The notes: generated by a model not told the origin, from the sequence alone. Shown: positions 1-8,128, numbered from the stretch's first letter. The stretch is DNA of 37,560 bases from Candidatus Caenarcanales bacterium (GCA_030065015.1 JASJDU010000006.1:1-37560); one strand, 5' to 3'. Made by a program: numbers and translations.

Positions 1-30
1 ATTAATAAACTTACTTCTCGCGGAATTAAT

Positions 31-1089
31 TTGAGTTCTCATATAAGATATACAAAATTTATAAAAGAGTTAAATAATTTACCTTTTGATGCAAAGTCTT
101 TGAAATATGAGGGAGTGTATTTAAATGAAGAAATGCTTGAAAGTTGCAAAAAACTTCCATCTCGTCCCGACGATCACTATTATGAACAAATTTTATGTAT
201 TGGTGAAGCAAAAAGACAAAGGCAAAACCTGATTGAGAAACAGAGAGGTTTAGCAGAGAAATATATACTGAGGGAATTGAAAAAACCAGTAGAAAGATAC
301 TCCCCAAGTGAATTGAGGAGAATTTTAACAGCTAATCTAGATACAGAAGAAATTACTGAATCAATAAATTCAGAGGCTCAAGACAGTGATCAAAAAACAA
401 CTAAAAAGAAGCAGTATAAATATCCAAGCTTTTTCACTTTAGCAAGAAAAATGAAAAATACAAGCGGTGCAGAAATGCATAAATATTTTGGAACCGAAAC
501 AGGGAAAGAAGCCTGGAATGAATACCAGGATTATTTAGATAATCTTTATAAGAAGGGCGAGATAAAACCTTTGGACATAATAATCACTCACTATCTTATG
601 CCAAAAACCCAATCTATTTTTGGGTTGTCTAAAGGACCTAAAACAATTATGAACCTTGGATGTGGAAGAGACTTATTGGGTGAAAGAATGGAGGAACCTG
701 CAACTCCTCAAATGAAAGGAAGTTTACAAGATTGGTTAGGTAACAAAGGAGTAGGGGAAATCAATATAGTTGATTTAGATCATGTTGCTTCATCGGATTC
801 AGTGATGGTTGGTGACATTTCTACAATGGTGGATAGTGGTAAGATTGCTCAAGAGTCCGCTGATTTAGCAATCTTCAGTTTATCTTTAAGAGGAACAAAT
901 ATAGGAGATAATCTCATTCAATGCTCTATGGCATTAAAACCAGATGGAAAGTTACTTATTGGAGATCATAAAAATGTATTCAATAAAGAAGAGAGAGAAA
1001 AACTCGTTGATTCTCTCCTAAATTTAGGTTTTTCAAGAGTATCTTCTGAAGAAGTAGGAGATTACTTCTTTCTTCTAGCAATGAAGTAG
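31..1089 (+). CDS. Rrp8-like SAM-dependent methyltransferase
   Basis: The C-terminal half is a class I SAM methyltransferase: a motif I-like NLGCGR (about residues 208-213), a VDLD acidic strand end (247-250), LSLRGTN (284-290), then ALKPDGKLLI (301-310). The order 'IFSLSLRGTN...ALKPDGKLL...LGFSRVS...YFFLL', preceded by a helical stretch ending 'IKPLDIIITHYL', is the layout of the eukaryotic Rrp8/nucleomethylin family (Methyltransf_8), which methylates adenine N1 in large-subunit rRNA. The N-terminal ~130 residues are charged, Lys/Glu-rich and unrecognised. The TTG start at 31 is uncertain: the frame is open to base 1, so the gene may begin outside the window. It converges with hisA, leaving 41 bases between. 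Methyltransferase fold is secure, Rrp8 affinity likely, substrate unknown. Confidence 0.75.
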   Translation: MSSHIRYTKFIKELNNLPFDAKSLKYEGVYLNEEMLESCKKLPSRPDDHYYEQILCIGEAKRQRQNLIEKQRGLAEKYILRELKKPVERYSPSELRRILTANLDTEEITESINSEAQDSDQKTTKKKQYKYPSFFTLARKMKNTSGAEMHKYFGTETGKEAWNEYQDYLDNLYKKGEIKPLDIIITHYLMPKTQSIFGLSKGPKTIMNLGCGRDLLGERMEEPATPQMKGSLQDWLGNKGVGEINIVDLDHVASSDSVMVGDISTMVDSGKIAQESADLAIFSLSLRGTNIGDNLIQCSMALKPDGKLLIGDHKNVFNKEEREKLVDSLLNLGFSRVSSEEVGDYFFLLAMK

Positions 1090-1130
1090 GTGAGTGTAGG
1101 TTGTGCTGGCCATATTTAAAAAGTCTGTGA

Positions 1131-1892
1131 TTAATCAGCTGCAATTGATACGGAGCTTCTATTTAAAGACAAAACTTCAATGGCTTCTTTATAGGAGAAT
1201 TTCTTCTCATATAAAGCTTTTCCAGAGATTATGCCTTCTAAATTCGAAATATCTCCAGTTTGTTCACGAATACTTTGTAAATCCTCAAGAGAGCTGACAC
1301 CTCCTGATAAGATACAATGCATTTCTTTAAAGCTTTTACAAAGTTGAATGGCTCCCGAGATGTCTGGCCCTTTTAACATTCCATCTCTTGTGACATCAGT
1401 GTATATGAATCTGCTTAGACCAAAAGCTCTGAGTCTGTTCAATAGATCTTGAATGGTAATTTGTGAATCTTCTAACCAACCTTCAACCGAAACTTTTCCT
1501 TCTCTAGAGTCCAAAGCTAATATGATTCTGTCTTTGTATACCTTTAAGGCTCTTTTCATGAGCTCTGGGTCTTTTACCGCTGCAGTTCCAAGGATTACAA
1601 GTCTTATCCCTAATTCAAATAAATGTTCTATCGAATCCCATGACCTAACACCTCCACCGAACTGTACCTGAATTCCAGTGGATAAAATTTGTTGCAAGCC
1701 ATGAATATTAACTAATTTGCCTACTTTTGCGCCATCTAAATCAACAACATGTAGTCTTTTTACTCCTTGATCAATCCAATAGTTTGCACATTCTAAAGGA
1801 GATCCATACTCTGTTACTTGGTTGTAATCTCCTATTTTGAGTCTTACAACCTTATTGTCAAGAAGATCAATTGCTGGTATTAAATCAATCAT
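1131..1892 (-). CDS. hisA: HisA, phosphoribosylformimino-5-aminoimidazole carboxamide ribotide isomerase
   Basis: HisA is the cytosolic TIM-barrel isomerase that opens the ribose of ProFAR to PRFAR, the fourth step of histidine synthesis. Visible are the N-terminal 'IPAIDLLDNKVVRL' with Asp9 as the expected general base, phosphate-binding 'FGGGVRS' (78-84), 'ILALDSREGKVSVEGW' with Asp128 as the expected general acid, and the second phosphate loop 'LSGGVSSLEDL'. The 253-residue length is close to the family norm. The ATG overlaps the end of the response regulator gene by 8 bases (ATGATTGA), so the two are probably translationally coupled. No other his gene is nearby, so the pathway is scattered in this genome. 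Confidence 0.96.
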   Translation of the reverse strand: MIDLIPAIDLLDNKVVRLKIGDYNQVTEYGSPLECANYWIDQGVKRLHVVDLDGAKVGKLVNIHGLQQILSTGIQVQFGGGVRSWDSIEHLFELGIRLVILGTAAVKDPELMKRALKVYKDRIILALDSREGKVSVEGWLEDSQITIQDLLNRLRAFGLSRFIYTDVTRDGMLKGPDISGAIQLCKSFKEMHCILSGGVSSLEDLQSIREQTGDISNLEGIISGKALYEKKFSYKEAIEVLSLNRSSVSIAAD

Positions 1893-2631
1893 CAGAAAAT
1901 CCCTCAGGAACTAGCTGATAGCCTTTGCCATATATTGTTCTAATATATTTTTTTGGTTTACCACCTTCATCATCTTTGGTTTCTTCTTCCAATCTTTGTC
2001 TTAAATGTCTGATATGAACACGAATGGTCTCAATATCATCATCTGGAGAGTAACCCCAAATATCATGAAGTAATTGATTTGGAGAGACTGTCTTTCCTAA
2101 ATTTTGCATTAGGCAATAAAGTATTTCAAATTCTATTGGAGTGAATCTAACTATTTTGGTTCCAACCTGTGCTTCTCTACTTTCCGGCATGAGAGTAACT
2201 TCACCGGCATGAAGTATTTCAGTTGGTAGATTCCCAGCTTGTTCAATAGGTTTGCTTCTTTGTGTCCTTCTGAGGAGTGCTTTAACTCTGGCTACCAATT
2301 CACCGATCTCAAATGGCTTAGTCAAATAATCATCTGTTCCAGCGTCGAATCCTGCAATTTTGTCGTCAATTCTTGTCATTGCAGTTAGCATGAGTATTGG
2401 AATGTCTTTTGTTTTTCCATCAGCCCTCAACTGCTGACAAGCTGTAAACCCATCAAGCTTTGGTAACATTAAATCCAGAATAATCAAATCAGGATTTTCT
2501 TGATTATTCAAAGCTATTCCTTTTATTGCATCTTCAGCTATGACGACTTTATAGTTTTGGATTTCTAAATTGATCTTAATAAGCTCAAGAATAGAGGGAT
2601 CGTCATCAATAACAAGTATTTTCTCACTCAT
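1885..2631 (-). CDS. OmpR/PhoB-family response regulator
   Basis: A receiver domain (about 1-120) has the acidic cluster Asp9-Asp11, phosphoacceptor Asp53 in 'LIILDLMLPKLDG', Thr83 and Lys105 in 'YLTKPFE'. It is followed by a winged-helix DNA-binding domain (about 140-243) with 'FTPIEFEILYCLMQN', 'IETIRVHIRHLRQRLEEE' and 'IRTIYGKGYQLVPE', the typical OmpR/PhoB wing. No sensor kinase is adjacent, so it is an orphan regulator here. Its 'PKLDGF..CQQLR' region recalls the cyanobacterial RpaA/RpaB group, but the match is not specific enough for a symbol. It lies between rpmG (12 bases upstream) and hisA (8-base overlap), probably on one transcript. No clear Shine-Dalgarno precedes the ATG. Confidence 0.92.
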   Translation of the reverse strand: MSEKILVIDDDPSILELIKINLEIQNYKVVIAEDAIKGIALNNQENPDLIILDLMLPKLDGFTACQQLRADGKTKDIPILMLTAMTRIDDKIAGFDAGTDDYLTKPFEIGELVARVKALLRRTQRSKPIEQAGNLPTEILHAGEVTLMPESREAQVGTKIVRFTPIEFEILYCLMQNLGKTVSPNQLLHDIWGYSPDDDIETIRVHIRHLRQRLEEETKDDEGGKPKKYIRTIYGKGYQLVPEGFSDD

Positions 2632-2643
2632 TTTTTACTTTTA

Positions 2644-2826
2644 TTATTTTGTTTCTATATGTTCTGTGTGAACTCTTTTGAATGGGTTGTATTTCTTTAG
2701 CTTTAATTTAGCTGTATTTTTATTCCTCTTTGTCCAATAAATGGAAGGTGGAAAATACTCTCCATTTGGTCCTGGTTCTTTATCAACGAGCTTGATAACT
2801 AGTCTATCCTTCTTTTTCTTAGCCAT
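2644..2826 (-). CDS. rpmG: 50S ribosomal protein L33 (cysteine-free form)
   Basis: The 60-residue basic protein starts MAKKKKDRLVIKLV and has the L33 core 'YWTKRNKNTAKLKLKKYNPFKRVH'. The four zinc-binding cysteines of the C+ form are absent, so this is the C- (zinc-independent) type. A short insert, 'DKEPGPNGEYFPP', sits where C+ proteins carry the first cysteine pair. It is the first gene of a likely rpmG-regulator-hisA transcript. Many bacteria keep a second L33 copy; whether that holds here cannot be seen from this window. Confidence 0.9.
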   Translation of the reverse strand: MAKKKKDRLVIKLVDKEPGPNGEYFPPSIYWTKRNKNTAKLKLKKYNPFKRVHTEHIETK

Positions 2827-3022
2827 TTTGCTACTTTAATTCATGTTTGATTAATGAGGAGTATTAGATTAGCATACAAGCCTAATTAAATTTATTTGCC
2901 AAGTCAGGGAGAAGGCTTAGTTTAGTAATTTTTAATAATGTGCTTGAAAATTACTATGAATAAATCATGTATGAGTTTGATTATCAAACAAGAAAAACAT
3001 ATAGAAAGTATATTCAATAAAA

Positions 3023-3058
3023 AACCATCGCAACTTTTTTAGTTGAGTCACGATGGTT
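3023..3058 (-). terminator. Rho-independent terminator after the ferredoxin gene
   Basis: The arms AACCATCG (3023-3030) and CGATGGTT (3051-3058) pair perfectly, with an inner CAACT/AGTTG stem (3031-3035/3041-3045) and a 5-base bulge. On the - strand the hairpin is followed by a T-rich run (GGTTTTTTATT). It lies 29 bases past the ferredoxin stop, as expected for a terminator. Confidence 0.8.
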
Positions 3059-3086
3059 AAATAAAACTTACTAGAAATAATTTTGC

Positions 3087-3317
3087 TTAAGCAGGAATTT
3101 TTTGAACATCTTCAATTTGTTCATCTGCGACTGCTCCTTCAATTGGACAGGCAGCTAAGCATGCACCGCAGTCAATGCATATGTCCCACTTTACATAAGC
3201 ATAAGCAGTACCTTTGGCGTTTTTAGGTTCTTCAACCAGTTCGATACATTCAACTGGACATACCGGAATACAGTCCGCTACTCCTTCACAAACATCAGTG
3301 TAAATTGTATATGGCAT
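3087..3317 (-). CDS. 2x[4Fe-4S] ferredoxin
   Basis: This 76-residue electron carrier has two cysteine sets: Cys10, 16, 20, 24 ('DVCEGVADCIPVCPVECI') and Cys47, 50, 53, 57 ('DICIDCGACLAACPIEG'). The second is a canonical CxxCxxCxxxCP. The first has the wider CxxxxxC spacing seen in small ferredoxins common in cyanobacteria, whose start (MPxTI.TDVCEGVADC) closely resembles this one. The ATG is preceded by GGGGAG about 8 bases upstream. The gene is monocistronic, ends at a clear hairpin terminator, and its 5' region holds a perfect Fur-type palindrome, suggesting iron- or peroxide-responsive control. The redox partner is not evident from neighbours. Confidence 0.93.
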   Translation of the reverse strand: MPYTIYTDVCEGVADCIPVCPVECIELVEEPKNAKGTAYAYVKWDICIDCGACLAACPIEGAVADEQIEDVQKIPA

Positions 3318-3331
3318 AGTTATTACTCCCC

Positions 3332-3381
3332 AAAATCTAAAAGATTTTCACTAAGAAATTTGTATCAATTGATGGATACAA
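3332..3381. promoter_or_regulatory. Two further inverted repeats in the ferredoxin leader
   Basis: AAAATCT-AAA-AGATTTT (3332-3348) directly abuts the ferredoxin Shine-Dalgarno sequence and could fold in the mRNA leader. TTGTATC-8 bases-GATACAA (3360-3381) lies between it and the Fur-like box. Their role is unknown; AT-rich DNA makes short palindromes fairly likely by chance. Confidence 0.35.
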
Positions 3382-3390
3382 TTACTATGG

Positions 3391-3409
3391 ATTGAGAATT
3401 ATTCTCAAT
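3391..3409. promoter_or_regulatory. Fur/PerR-family operator (perfect palindrome)
   Basis: ATTGAGAAT-T-ATTCTCAAT is a perfect 9-1-9 inverted repeat containing TGAGAATTATTCTCA (3393-3407), the 7-1-7 layout of Fur-family boxes. It lies between the divergent ferredoxin (74 bases upstream of its ATG) and the SpoIID-like gene (22 to 55 bases upstream, depending on start), and could control both. Confidence 0.65.
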
Positions 3410-3464
3410 AAGGAGTTGATTATTTTGCCTTTTGTCTAGTGAAGGGTATATAGTTCAAATTTCA

Positions 3465-4628
3465 ATGAAAAAATTTTTTTTATTTCTAAATCTCTTATTT
3501 ATATTTTTTACAAGCACTTCTGCTTTCAGTATTGATTTATTGAAAATAACTGATTTTTCAAAAAGTCCCAGGTTTATAAAAATTAAAATTCCCTTTGATT
3601 CAGCTCAAGCAGATCTAGGTGTACACAAAAATGGATTTATTGCAGATAAGGAAAAGAAATATTCTTTAAAGTCTTTAAAAAAATATAAAATCAAGCTGAA
3701 TGCCTCAGCCTCCTACAGTTTGTATTCTATTGAAAATGAGAGAGAAAAACTTATTGGTCAGTTGAAGCTTCCTATTTTGGTTGTTGATAATTCTATTGAA
3801 CCTGCCGTTTATTTTAATAAACACTGGTATCACGGCCAGATAAAGATTGATTCGTTTGATTCTGGAATAGTTGGTATTAATGGATTGGATATTGAGCAAG
3901 CAATAGCTGGAATTATTGGACCGTTGACGAGAGTTAATGACTCTGTGGATGCAATTAAATCGGCTGCTGTTATTGCTAGATCCTCTCTATTTACTCTGGG
4001 GTTAACTTCAATCGATCAATATCACTTGAATGGAAGTTTGTTGAATTATCAGGGGGTTTCTGGAGAAAAAAATTTTGTAAATAACTTAATAAAGGATACT
4101 GAAGGTGAAGTTCTTTATTCAATAGATGGAGAGCTTCTCTATACACCATTAAGGGCTACGGCAAAAGAGGGTAGTCTTCCTTTTGAGCTTATTGGCAAAG
4201 ATACTAAAGCCTGGGAAAAAGTGTTTGAGTTAGAAGAAATTGAGAGGATTTTGAATTCAAATGGAAGTTATGTTGGAGTTATTAGTTCTATAAAACAAAA
4301 GCCTATAAAATCCTCGATTGATCCTTTTGCAATGCAGAATGGACCAGTTTTATCCATTGTAGGTTCTAATAGTTCTTTCCAAATATCCTCGGTAAAAGCA
4401 AAGGATATTTTTAAACTTCCAACTGAATTTTTCAGAGTCTACTCATATGTTGATGAAAGAGGGATAAATAAAGTTCAGTTCATTGGGAGTATTCTTAGCG
4501 CTCCATACTATAGTCAAGAACCAACTTTCAACCTTGTTCGTTCGATTTATGAATTGAGCAAGCCGTATGAAAACTATCGAAGTATTTTGAAAAAAATGTA
4601 TCCCGAGTCTTATCTCGGGAGAGTTTAA
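3465..4628 (+). CDS. Divergent SpoIID/LytB-like secreted protein
   Basis: Starting at ATG 3465 the protein (387 aa) begins MKKFFLFLNLLFIFFTSTSAFS, a clear signal peptide; a TTG at 3432 would only add 11 residues in front. The region 'DIEQAIAGIIGP...DAIKSAAVIARSSLF' followed by 'VLYSIDGELLYTPLRATAKEGS' follows the SpoIID fold signature (Y.xGvv.sEmP...eAlkAQAVAARTya, then T.G.vl.y.g). SpoIID is a lytic transglycosylase acting on peptidoglycan. Here the catalytic 'SEMP' segment reads 'GPLT', so the essential glutamate seems absent and the protein may bind glycan without cleaving it. A 7-bp hairpin (4601-4620) covers the last codons. Envelope location is likely; function unproven. Confidence 0.6.
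   Translation: MKKFFLFLNLLFIFFTSTSAFSIDLLKITDFSKSPRFIKIKIPFDSAQADLGVHKNGFIADKEKKYSLKSLKKYKIKLNASASYSLYSIENEREKLIGQLKLPILVVDNSIEPAVYFNKHWYHGQIKIDSFDSGIVGINGLDIEQAIAGIIGPLTRVNDSVDAIKSAAVIARSSLFTLGLTSIDQYHLNGSLLNYQGVSGEKNFVNNLIKDTEGEVLYSIDGELLYTPLRATAKEGSLPFELIGKDTKAWEKVFELEEIERILNSNGSYVGVISSIKQKPIKSSIDPFAMQNGPVLSIVGSNSSFQISSVKAKDIFKLPTEFFRVYSYVDERGINKVQFIGSILSAPYYSQEPTFNLVRSIYELSKPYENYRSILKKMYPESYLGRV
4601..4620 (+). other. Hairpin over the end of the SpoIID-like gene
   Basis: TCCCGAG (4601-4607) and CTCGGGA (4614-4620) pair perfectly around a 6-base loop, inside the final codons. Only a weak T-rich stretch follows (GAGTTTAAAAG), so it may be an mRNA-end stabiliser or a weak terminator. Confidence 0.4.
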
Positions 4629-4718
4629 AAGAAATTGCTTGTTTGTGTGTATTTAATATGCCAAATTTCTCTTATCATTTATATATATTTATTTGCGATT
4701 AGTGTCTATTTAAGATAA

Positions 4719-5654
4719 ATGGTTAAGTACGAAGATTATTATGAAGTTTTGGGTGTTAACAGAAATGCTAGTGAGGCTGATATAAAAAAGGCTTTTCGGA
4801 AACTGGCAAGGGAACACCACCCAGACAGACATAAGACGGATAAAAAAGCTGCCGAAGCAAAATTTAAAAAAATCAATGAAGCGTATAGTGTTTTATCAAA
4901 TCCCGAGAAAAGGGCTCAATATGATCAATTGGGACGTATTCCACATGGAAGTGAATTTAGACCACCTCCCGGATTTGATTTCTCGGGAACCGGAGATATG
5001 GGTAGCTTTGGCGAGCTTTTTGAAATGCTTTTTAATTCCGGCGGTGGTTTTAGAACCCAGTCTAGTGGTGGTTTTTCTCCCTTTGGCGGTCCTTTTAATT
5101 CTTCTGGAAGGTCTTCGGGATTTCAAGAAGCTCAACATGTGAAAGGCAATAATTTAACTTCTCGACTCGAGTTGAATCTCGAAGAAGCCTATAAAGGTTG
5201 TACAAAAAAATTAAGCTTAGGAAAACATGGTTCAATTGAGGTGAAAATCCCCGCTGGAGTCAACGATGGAAATAAAATCCGTTTGGCTGGTAAGGGATCT
5301 CCAAGTCCATATAGTGGGCCTCCTGGAGACTTATTGCTTGAAGTGAAGTTGAAAACCCATGATGAATTTAAACTTGTTAATAACAATATTGAGAGTAAAT
5401 TGCTCATTTCTGTAACCGAGGCAATTTTTGGAAGCGTGAAAAAAGTAAGGACTCTTAATGGCTCTGTGGATTTAACAATTCCCTCTGGAATTCAGGGTGG
5501 TCAAAAATTGAGAATTGCAAATCAAGGTTGGCTAAAAAAAGGAGGTGGAAAAGGAGATCATTTGGTTCAAATAATGATCAGAATCCCTAAAGACTTAGGT
5601 CCAGAAGAAAAAGAGTTATATGAAAAATTAAAGTCACTTGAAGAGTCACAATAA
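4719..5654 (+). CDS. DnaJ/CbpA-type J-domain co-chaperone without zinc finger
   Basis: A J domain occupies residues 5-70 with the HPD tripeptide at 34-36, which stimulates the DnaK ATPase. It is followed by a Gly/Phe/Ser-rich linker (about 75-140, 'FGELFEMLFNSGGGF', 'FGGPFNSSGRSSGF') and two C-terminal substrate-binding beta domains (about 150-300: 'LELNLEEAYKGCTKKL', 'VKIPAGVNDGNKIRLAGKG', 'IPSGIQGGQKLRIANQGW'). The four CxxCxGxG repeats of true DnaJ are absent, so this is a type II/CbpA-like DnaJ. No dnaK or grpE is adjacent. The SDR gene follows 32 bases downstream on the same strand and could be co-transcribed. Confidence 0.93.
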   Translation: MVKYEDYYEVLGVNRNASEADIKKAFRKLAREHHPDRHKTDKKAAEAKFKKINEAYSVLSNPEKRAQYDQLGRIPHGSEFRPPPGFDFSGTGDMGSFGELFEMLFNSGGGFRTQSSGGFSPFGGPFNSSGRSSGFQEAQHVKGNNLTSRLELNLEEAYKGCTKKLSLGKHGSIEVKIPAGVNDGNKIRLAGKGSPSPYSGPPGDLLLEVKLKTHDEFKLVNNNIESKLLISVTEAIFGSVKKVRTLNGSVDLTIPSGIQGGQKLRIANQGWLKKGGGKGDHLVQIMIRIPKDLGPEEKELYEKLKSLEESQ

Positions 5655-5686
5655 TTAATTAAGTTAAATAAAAATAGAATATTAAA

Positions 5687-6601
5687 ATGGCAAAAAAAAT
5701 CTTATTAATCGGCGGAACAGGCTTCATCGGTAAGTCAGTCTTAAAAAGATTAGTGGAGGCTGGTCATAATGTTATCGTCTTGAGCAGGAAAGAGATTTCT
5801 TCTAAAGAGGAAAACGTTGAGTATATAAAAGGTAATTTATTAAATATTGATTCGTTGGTAAATGCTCTAAATGGTATTGAAATAATAATTCAGGCTGCGC
5901 AGTTCCCAGGTCACCCTGTCGAAAGACCATGGAAAGGAAGAGCATATACCTATGAAGGTCTCGATGCAGAAGGTACTGAAAATGTTTGTAAAGCCATTGA
6001 GTCAGCCGGTATAAAAGGAAAATTGTCTCAATATATTTATTTGAGTGGTGCTGGTGCTGATATGGAAAGTCAATATCCTTGGACAAAAGCAAAACAAAGG
6101 GCTGAGCGAGCGATTGCTGAACTTGGAATTCCTTATACAGTTTATAGACCCTCTTGGGTTTATGGTAAAGGAGATCAGTCAATGAGTAAGTTCATACTTT
6201 TTGCAAAGTATTTTCCATTTTTTCCTGTCATTGGTAATGGAAAGGCACCGGTTAATCCATTGTGGGTGGAAGATTTAAGCCAAATAATATTTAACTCAAT
6301 CGACAATGAAAATTGCTTGAATCGAATGATCAATTTAGGCTCCTCGCCTGAAATGAATATGAAAGAAGTTGCAAAAACAGTTTTGAGGAATACTGGAAAT
6401 AAAAAACCTATAATTTGTCACCCAAAGATTTTGATGAAATTTGCCGGCTTGTTTGCACAGTTCATACCTATATCTCCTTTATCGCCGAACTCCGTGGAAT
6501 TCTTAACAATGGATGTTCATCTCAATGATTTACAAGAAGAAATTAACGGAGTGAGAATAAAAAAACTTGAAGAAGGTTTGCAACTGAGTGGCATGCTTTG
6601 A
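5687..6601 (+). CDS. Atypical SDR, NDUFA9/Ycf39-like NAD(P)-binding protein
   Basis: The N-terminal Rossmann motif GGTGFIG (residues 9-15) with the next basic segment 'VIVLSRKE' indicates NAD(P) binding. 'GIEIIIQAAQF', 'YIYLSGAGAD', 'WTKAKQRAERAI' and 'YTVYRPSWVYGKGD' follow the extended/atypical SDR plan; the usual YxxxK is altered, as in the NDUFA9 (complex I assembly) and Ycf39 (photosystem II assembly) group. Such proteins often act as assembly factors or quinone-related reductases. The length (304 aa) is normal. Its stop overlaps or abuts the next gene's start (TTGA, 6598-6601), suggesting an operon. Exact substrate cannot be told. Confidence 0.82.
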   Translation: MAKKILLIGGTGFIGKSVLKRLVEAGHNVIVLSRKEISSKEENVEYIKGNLLNIDSLVNALNGIEIIIQAAQFPGHPVERPWKGRAYTYEGLDAEGTENVCKAIESAGIKGKLSQYIYLSGAGADMESQYPWTKAKQRAERAIAELGIPYTVYRPSWVYGKGDQSMSKFILFAKYFPFFPVIGNGKAPVNPLWVEDLSQIIFNSIDNENCLNRMINLGSSPEMNMKEVAKTVLRNTGNKKPIICHPKILMKFAGLFAQFIPISPLSPNSVEFLTMDVHLNDLQEEINGVRIKKLEEGLQLSGML

Positions 6602-6603
6602 GT

Positions 6604-7437
6604 ATGCTCAGTAAGTTTTTAGAAGTTATTATTGCTTTGGAAAAGAAGATCTTTTATGTTTTCTTTTTGATCTTGATCACTTTTGTTACTTCTATATATT
6701 CGGTTTCTGCTGTTGAGCTTAAAATTGGTCCAGAAGATAAAAATATTGAGAGTTTTGTAGAAAAGACGAATTCTGTTATTGGTATAGATTTTCAAGGGGC
6801 AAATATTCAAAGTAGTAACCAGTTTTCTAATGAGAATTGTCAGAACCTAGACTTTTGTCCACTTTGTGATGTAGTAGAAGAATGGCCTTTGGATTTCAAT
6901 GGAGATGACTTTGCAGAATTAGCTCAAAGACGAATTTGTACACAAAATGATTATTACGTTAGCCCTATAAATGGAAATAAAAACAAAAAAATTAGGCCGG
7001 AAGTAATAATTATTTTTTCCTCCGAAGGAAAACCAGTTATTTATAAAACTAATTTGAATACTTGTGGTGAAGAGCTTTTATACAGTCATTTCCAGAGATT
7101 TGATTTTAATAAAGATAATTTGGATGAACTAATGATTGTTGAGAGAAATATAAAAAGTAAAGATGACTTTGTTAGTGTTCTTGGTTTTGACTTTACAAAA
7201 AATAGAATTGTTGAATTGCCAATATTAGATTATGAAAGAGCTGTTACAGAACAATTGATTGCTAATAAGCGTCTTGAAGAGAAGATAATTGAAGAATACG
7301 AAAAATTGAATGGTAGTCGAGGATTTATTTTAAAAGGAAAAACCCAGCAGGAAAAAAGGATTTTTAGAGTTTATTACATTCAACACCGCCAAAATAGAAG
7401 CTTTCATCCTGTTAAGATAACTTATTTAAAGAGCTAA
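6604..7437 (+). CDS. Secreted protein with DxNxDxxxEL motifs
   Basis: The start at ATG 6604 is preferred over TTG 6598, which would overlap the upstream stop; no good ribosome site supports either. A signal peptide is visible (KKIFYVFFLILITFVTSIYSVSA, about 13-36), so the protein is exported. Two segments, 'DFNGDDFAEL' and 'DFNKDNLDEL', resemble the calcium-binding DxNxDxxxEL loops of VCBS/FG-GAP-type repeats; they sit around four cysteines (NCQNLDFCPLC and ICTQ). The rest is unrecognised. It directly follows the SDR gene and probably shares its transcript. Function unknown. Confidence 0.6.
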   Translation: MLSKFLEVIIALEKKIFYVFFLILITFVTSIYSVSAVELKIGPEDKNIESFVEKTNSVIGIDFQGANIQSSNQFSNENCQNLDFCPLCDVVEEWPLDFNGDDFAELAQRRICTQNDYYVSPINGNKNKKIRPEVIIIFSSEGKPVIYKTNLNTCGEELLYSHFQRFDFNKDNLDELMIVERNIKSKDDFVSVLGFDFTKNRIVELPILDYERAVTEQLIANKRLEEKIIEEYEKLNGSRGFILKGKTQQEKRIFRVYYIQHRQNRSFHPVKITYLKS

Positions 7438-7528
7438 GGATAAATACTCAATAAATGTATTTGATTCGATCTATAAGGCTTTATGTTTTTTAAATGAAGT
7501 AAAATATGCAATATTCGATTTCTAACTA

Positions 7529-8128
7529 ATGATGAATAAAAGCCTAAAGGAAGTTCCTAAAGAGATTATTCTAGCTACAACTAATAAAGGAAAGAAGTCT
7601 GAGTTTGAATCATTGTGTGAAGGTACCGGTATCCTCATTAAAAATATAGAACAGCCATTTGAGTGTGAAGAAACCGGTGATAGTTTTATCGAAAACGCAA
7701 CTCAAAAGGCAAAACTTGCTGCAAAAATTACAAGATCCTATTGCATAGCAGATGATTCTGGTTTATGCGTTGAGTCAATGAATGGTGAACCCGGTATTTA
7801 TTCTGCGAGATTTTTTAATAATGGTGCTGGAATGATTAAGATAATTGAAGCTTTGAGGAATTGCGTTAACAGAAATGCCTTTTTTGTCTGTGCTTTAGTT
7901 CTAGCTTCTTCCGAAGGGCGAGTTTTATGGCAAACTGAAAAAAAATGGGAAGGTACAATTTCTCAAAAGCCTCTTGGCAATAATGGCTTTGGTTATGATC
8001 CTATTTTTATACCAAATGGATATTCTCAGACAGCGGGAGAGTTAGATGAAAATGTTAAAAAAGAAATTAGTCATAGAGCCAAGTCCATATTGTCTTTTAA
8101 AGAATTCTTTTTGAGTCTGAATAATTAA
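7529..8128 (+). CDS. rdgB: XTP/dITP diphosphatase (HAM1/RdgB family)
   Basis: The house-cleaning pyrophosphatase hydrolyses XTP, ITP and dITP to monophosphates so that deaminated purines do not enter nucleic acids. The signature 'ILATTNKGKKSEFESL' is at the N-terminus (substrate-binding TxNxxK), 'ETGDSFIENATQKAK' holds the metal-binding glutamate, and 'CIADDSGLCVESMNGEPGIYSARF' is the conserved core, followed by 'GNNGFGYDPIFIP' and 'KKEISHRAKS'. The length (199 aa) is normal. Two successive ATG codons (7529, 7532) could both serve. Its TAATG stop/start overlaps rsgA by one base. Confidence 0.95.
   Translation: MMNKSLKEVPKEIILATTNKGKKSEFESLCEGTGILIKNIEQPFECEETGDSFIENATQKAKLAAKITRSYCIADDSGLCVESMNGEPGIYSARFFNNGAGMIKIIEALRNCVNRNAFFVCALVLASSEGRVLWQTEKKWEGTISQKPLGNNGFGYDPIFIPNGYSQTAGELDENVKKEISHRAKSILSFKEFFLSLNN

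Noticed and set aside
1103-1671. Two + strand ORFs over hisA
   Set aside because: Antisense shadows of a secure hisA.
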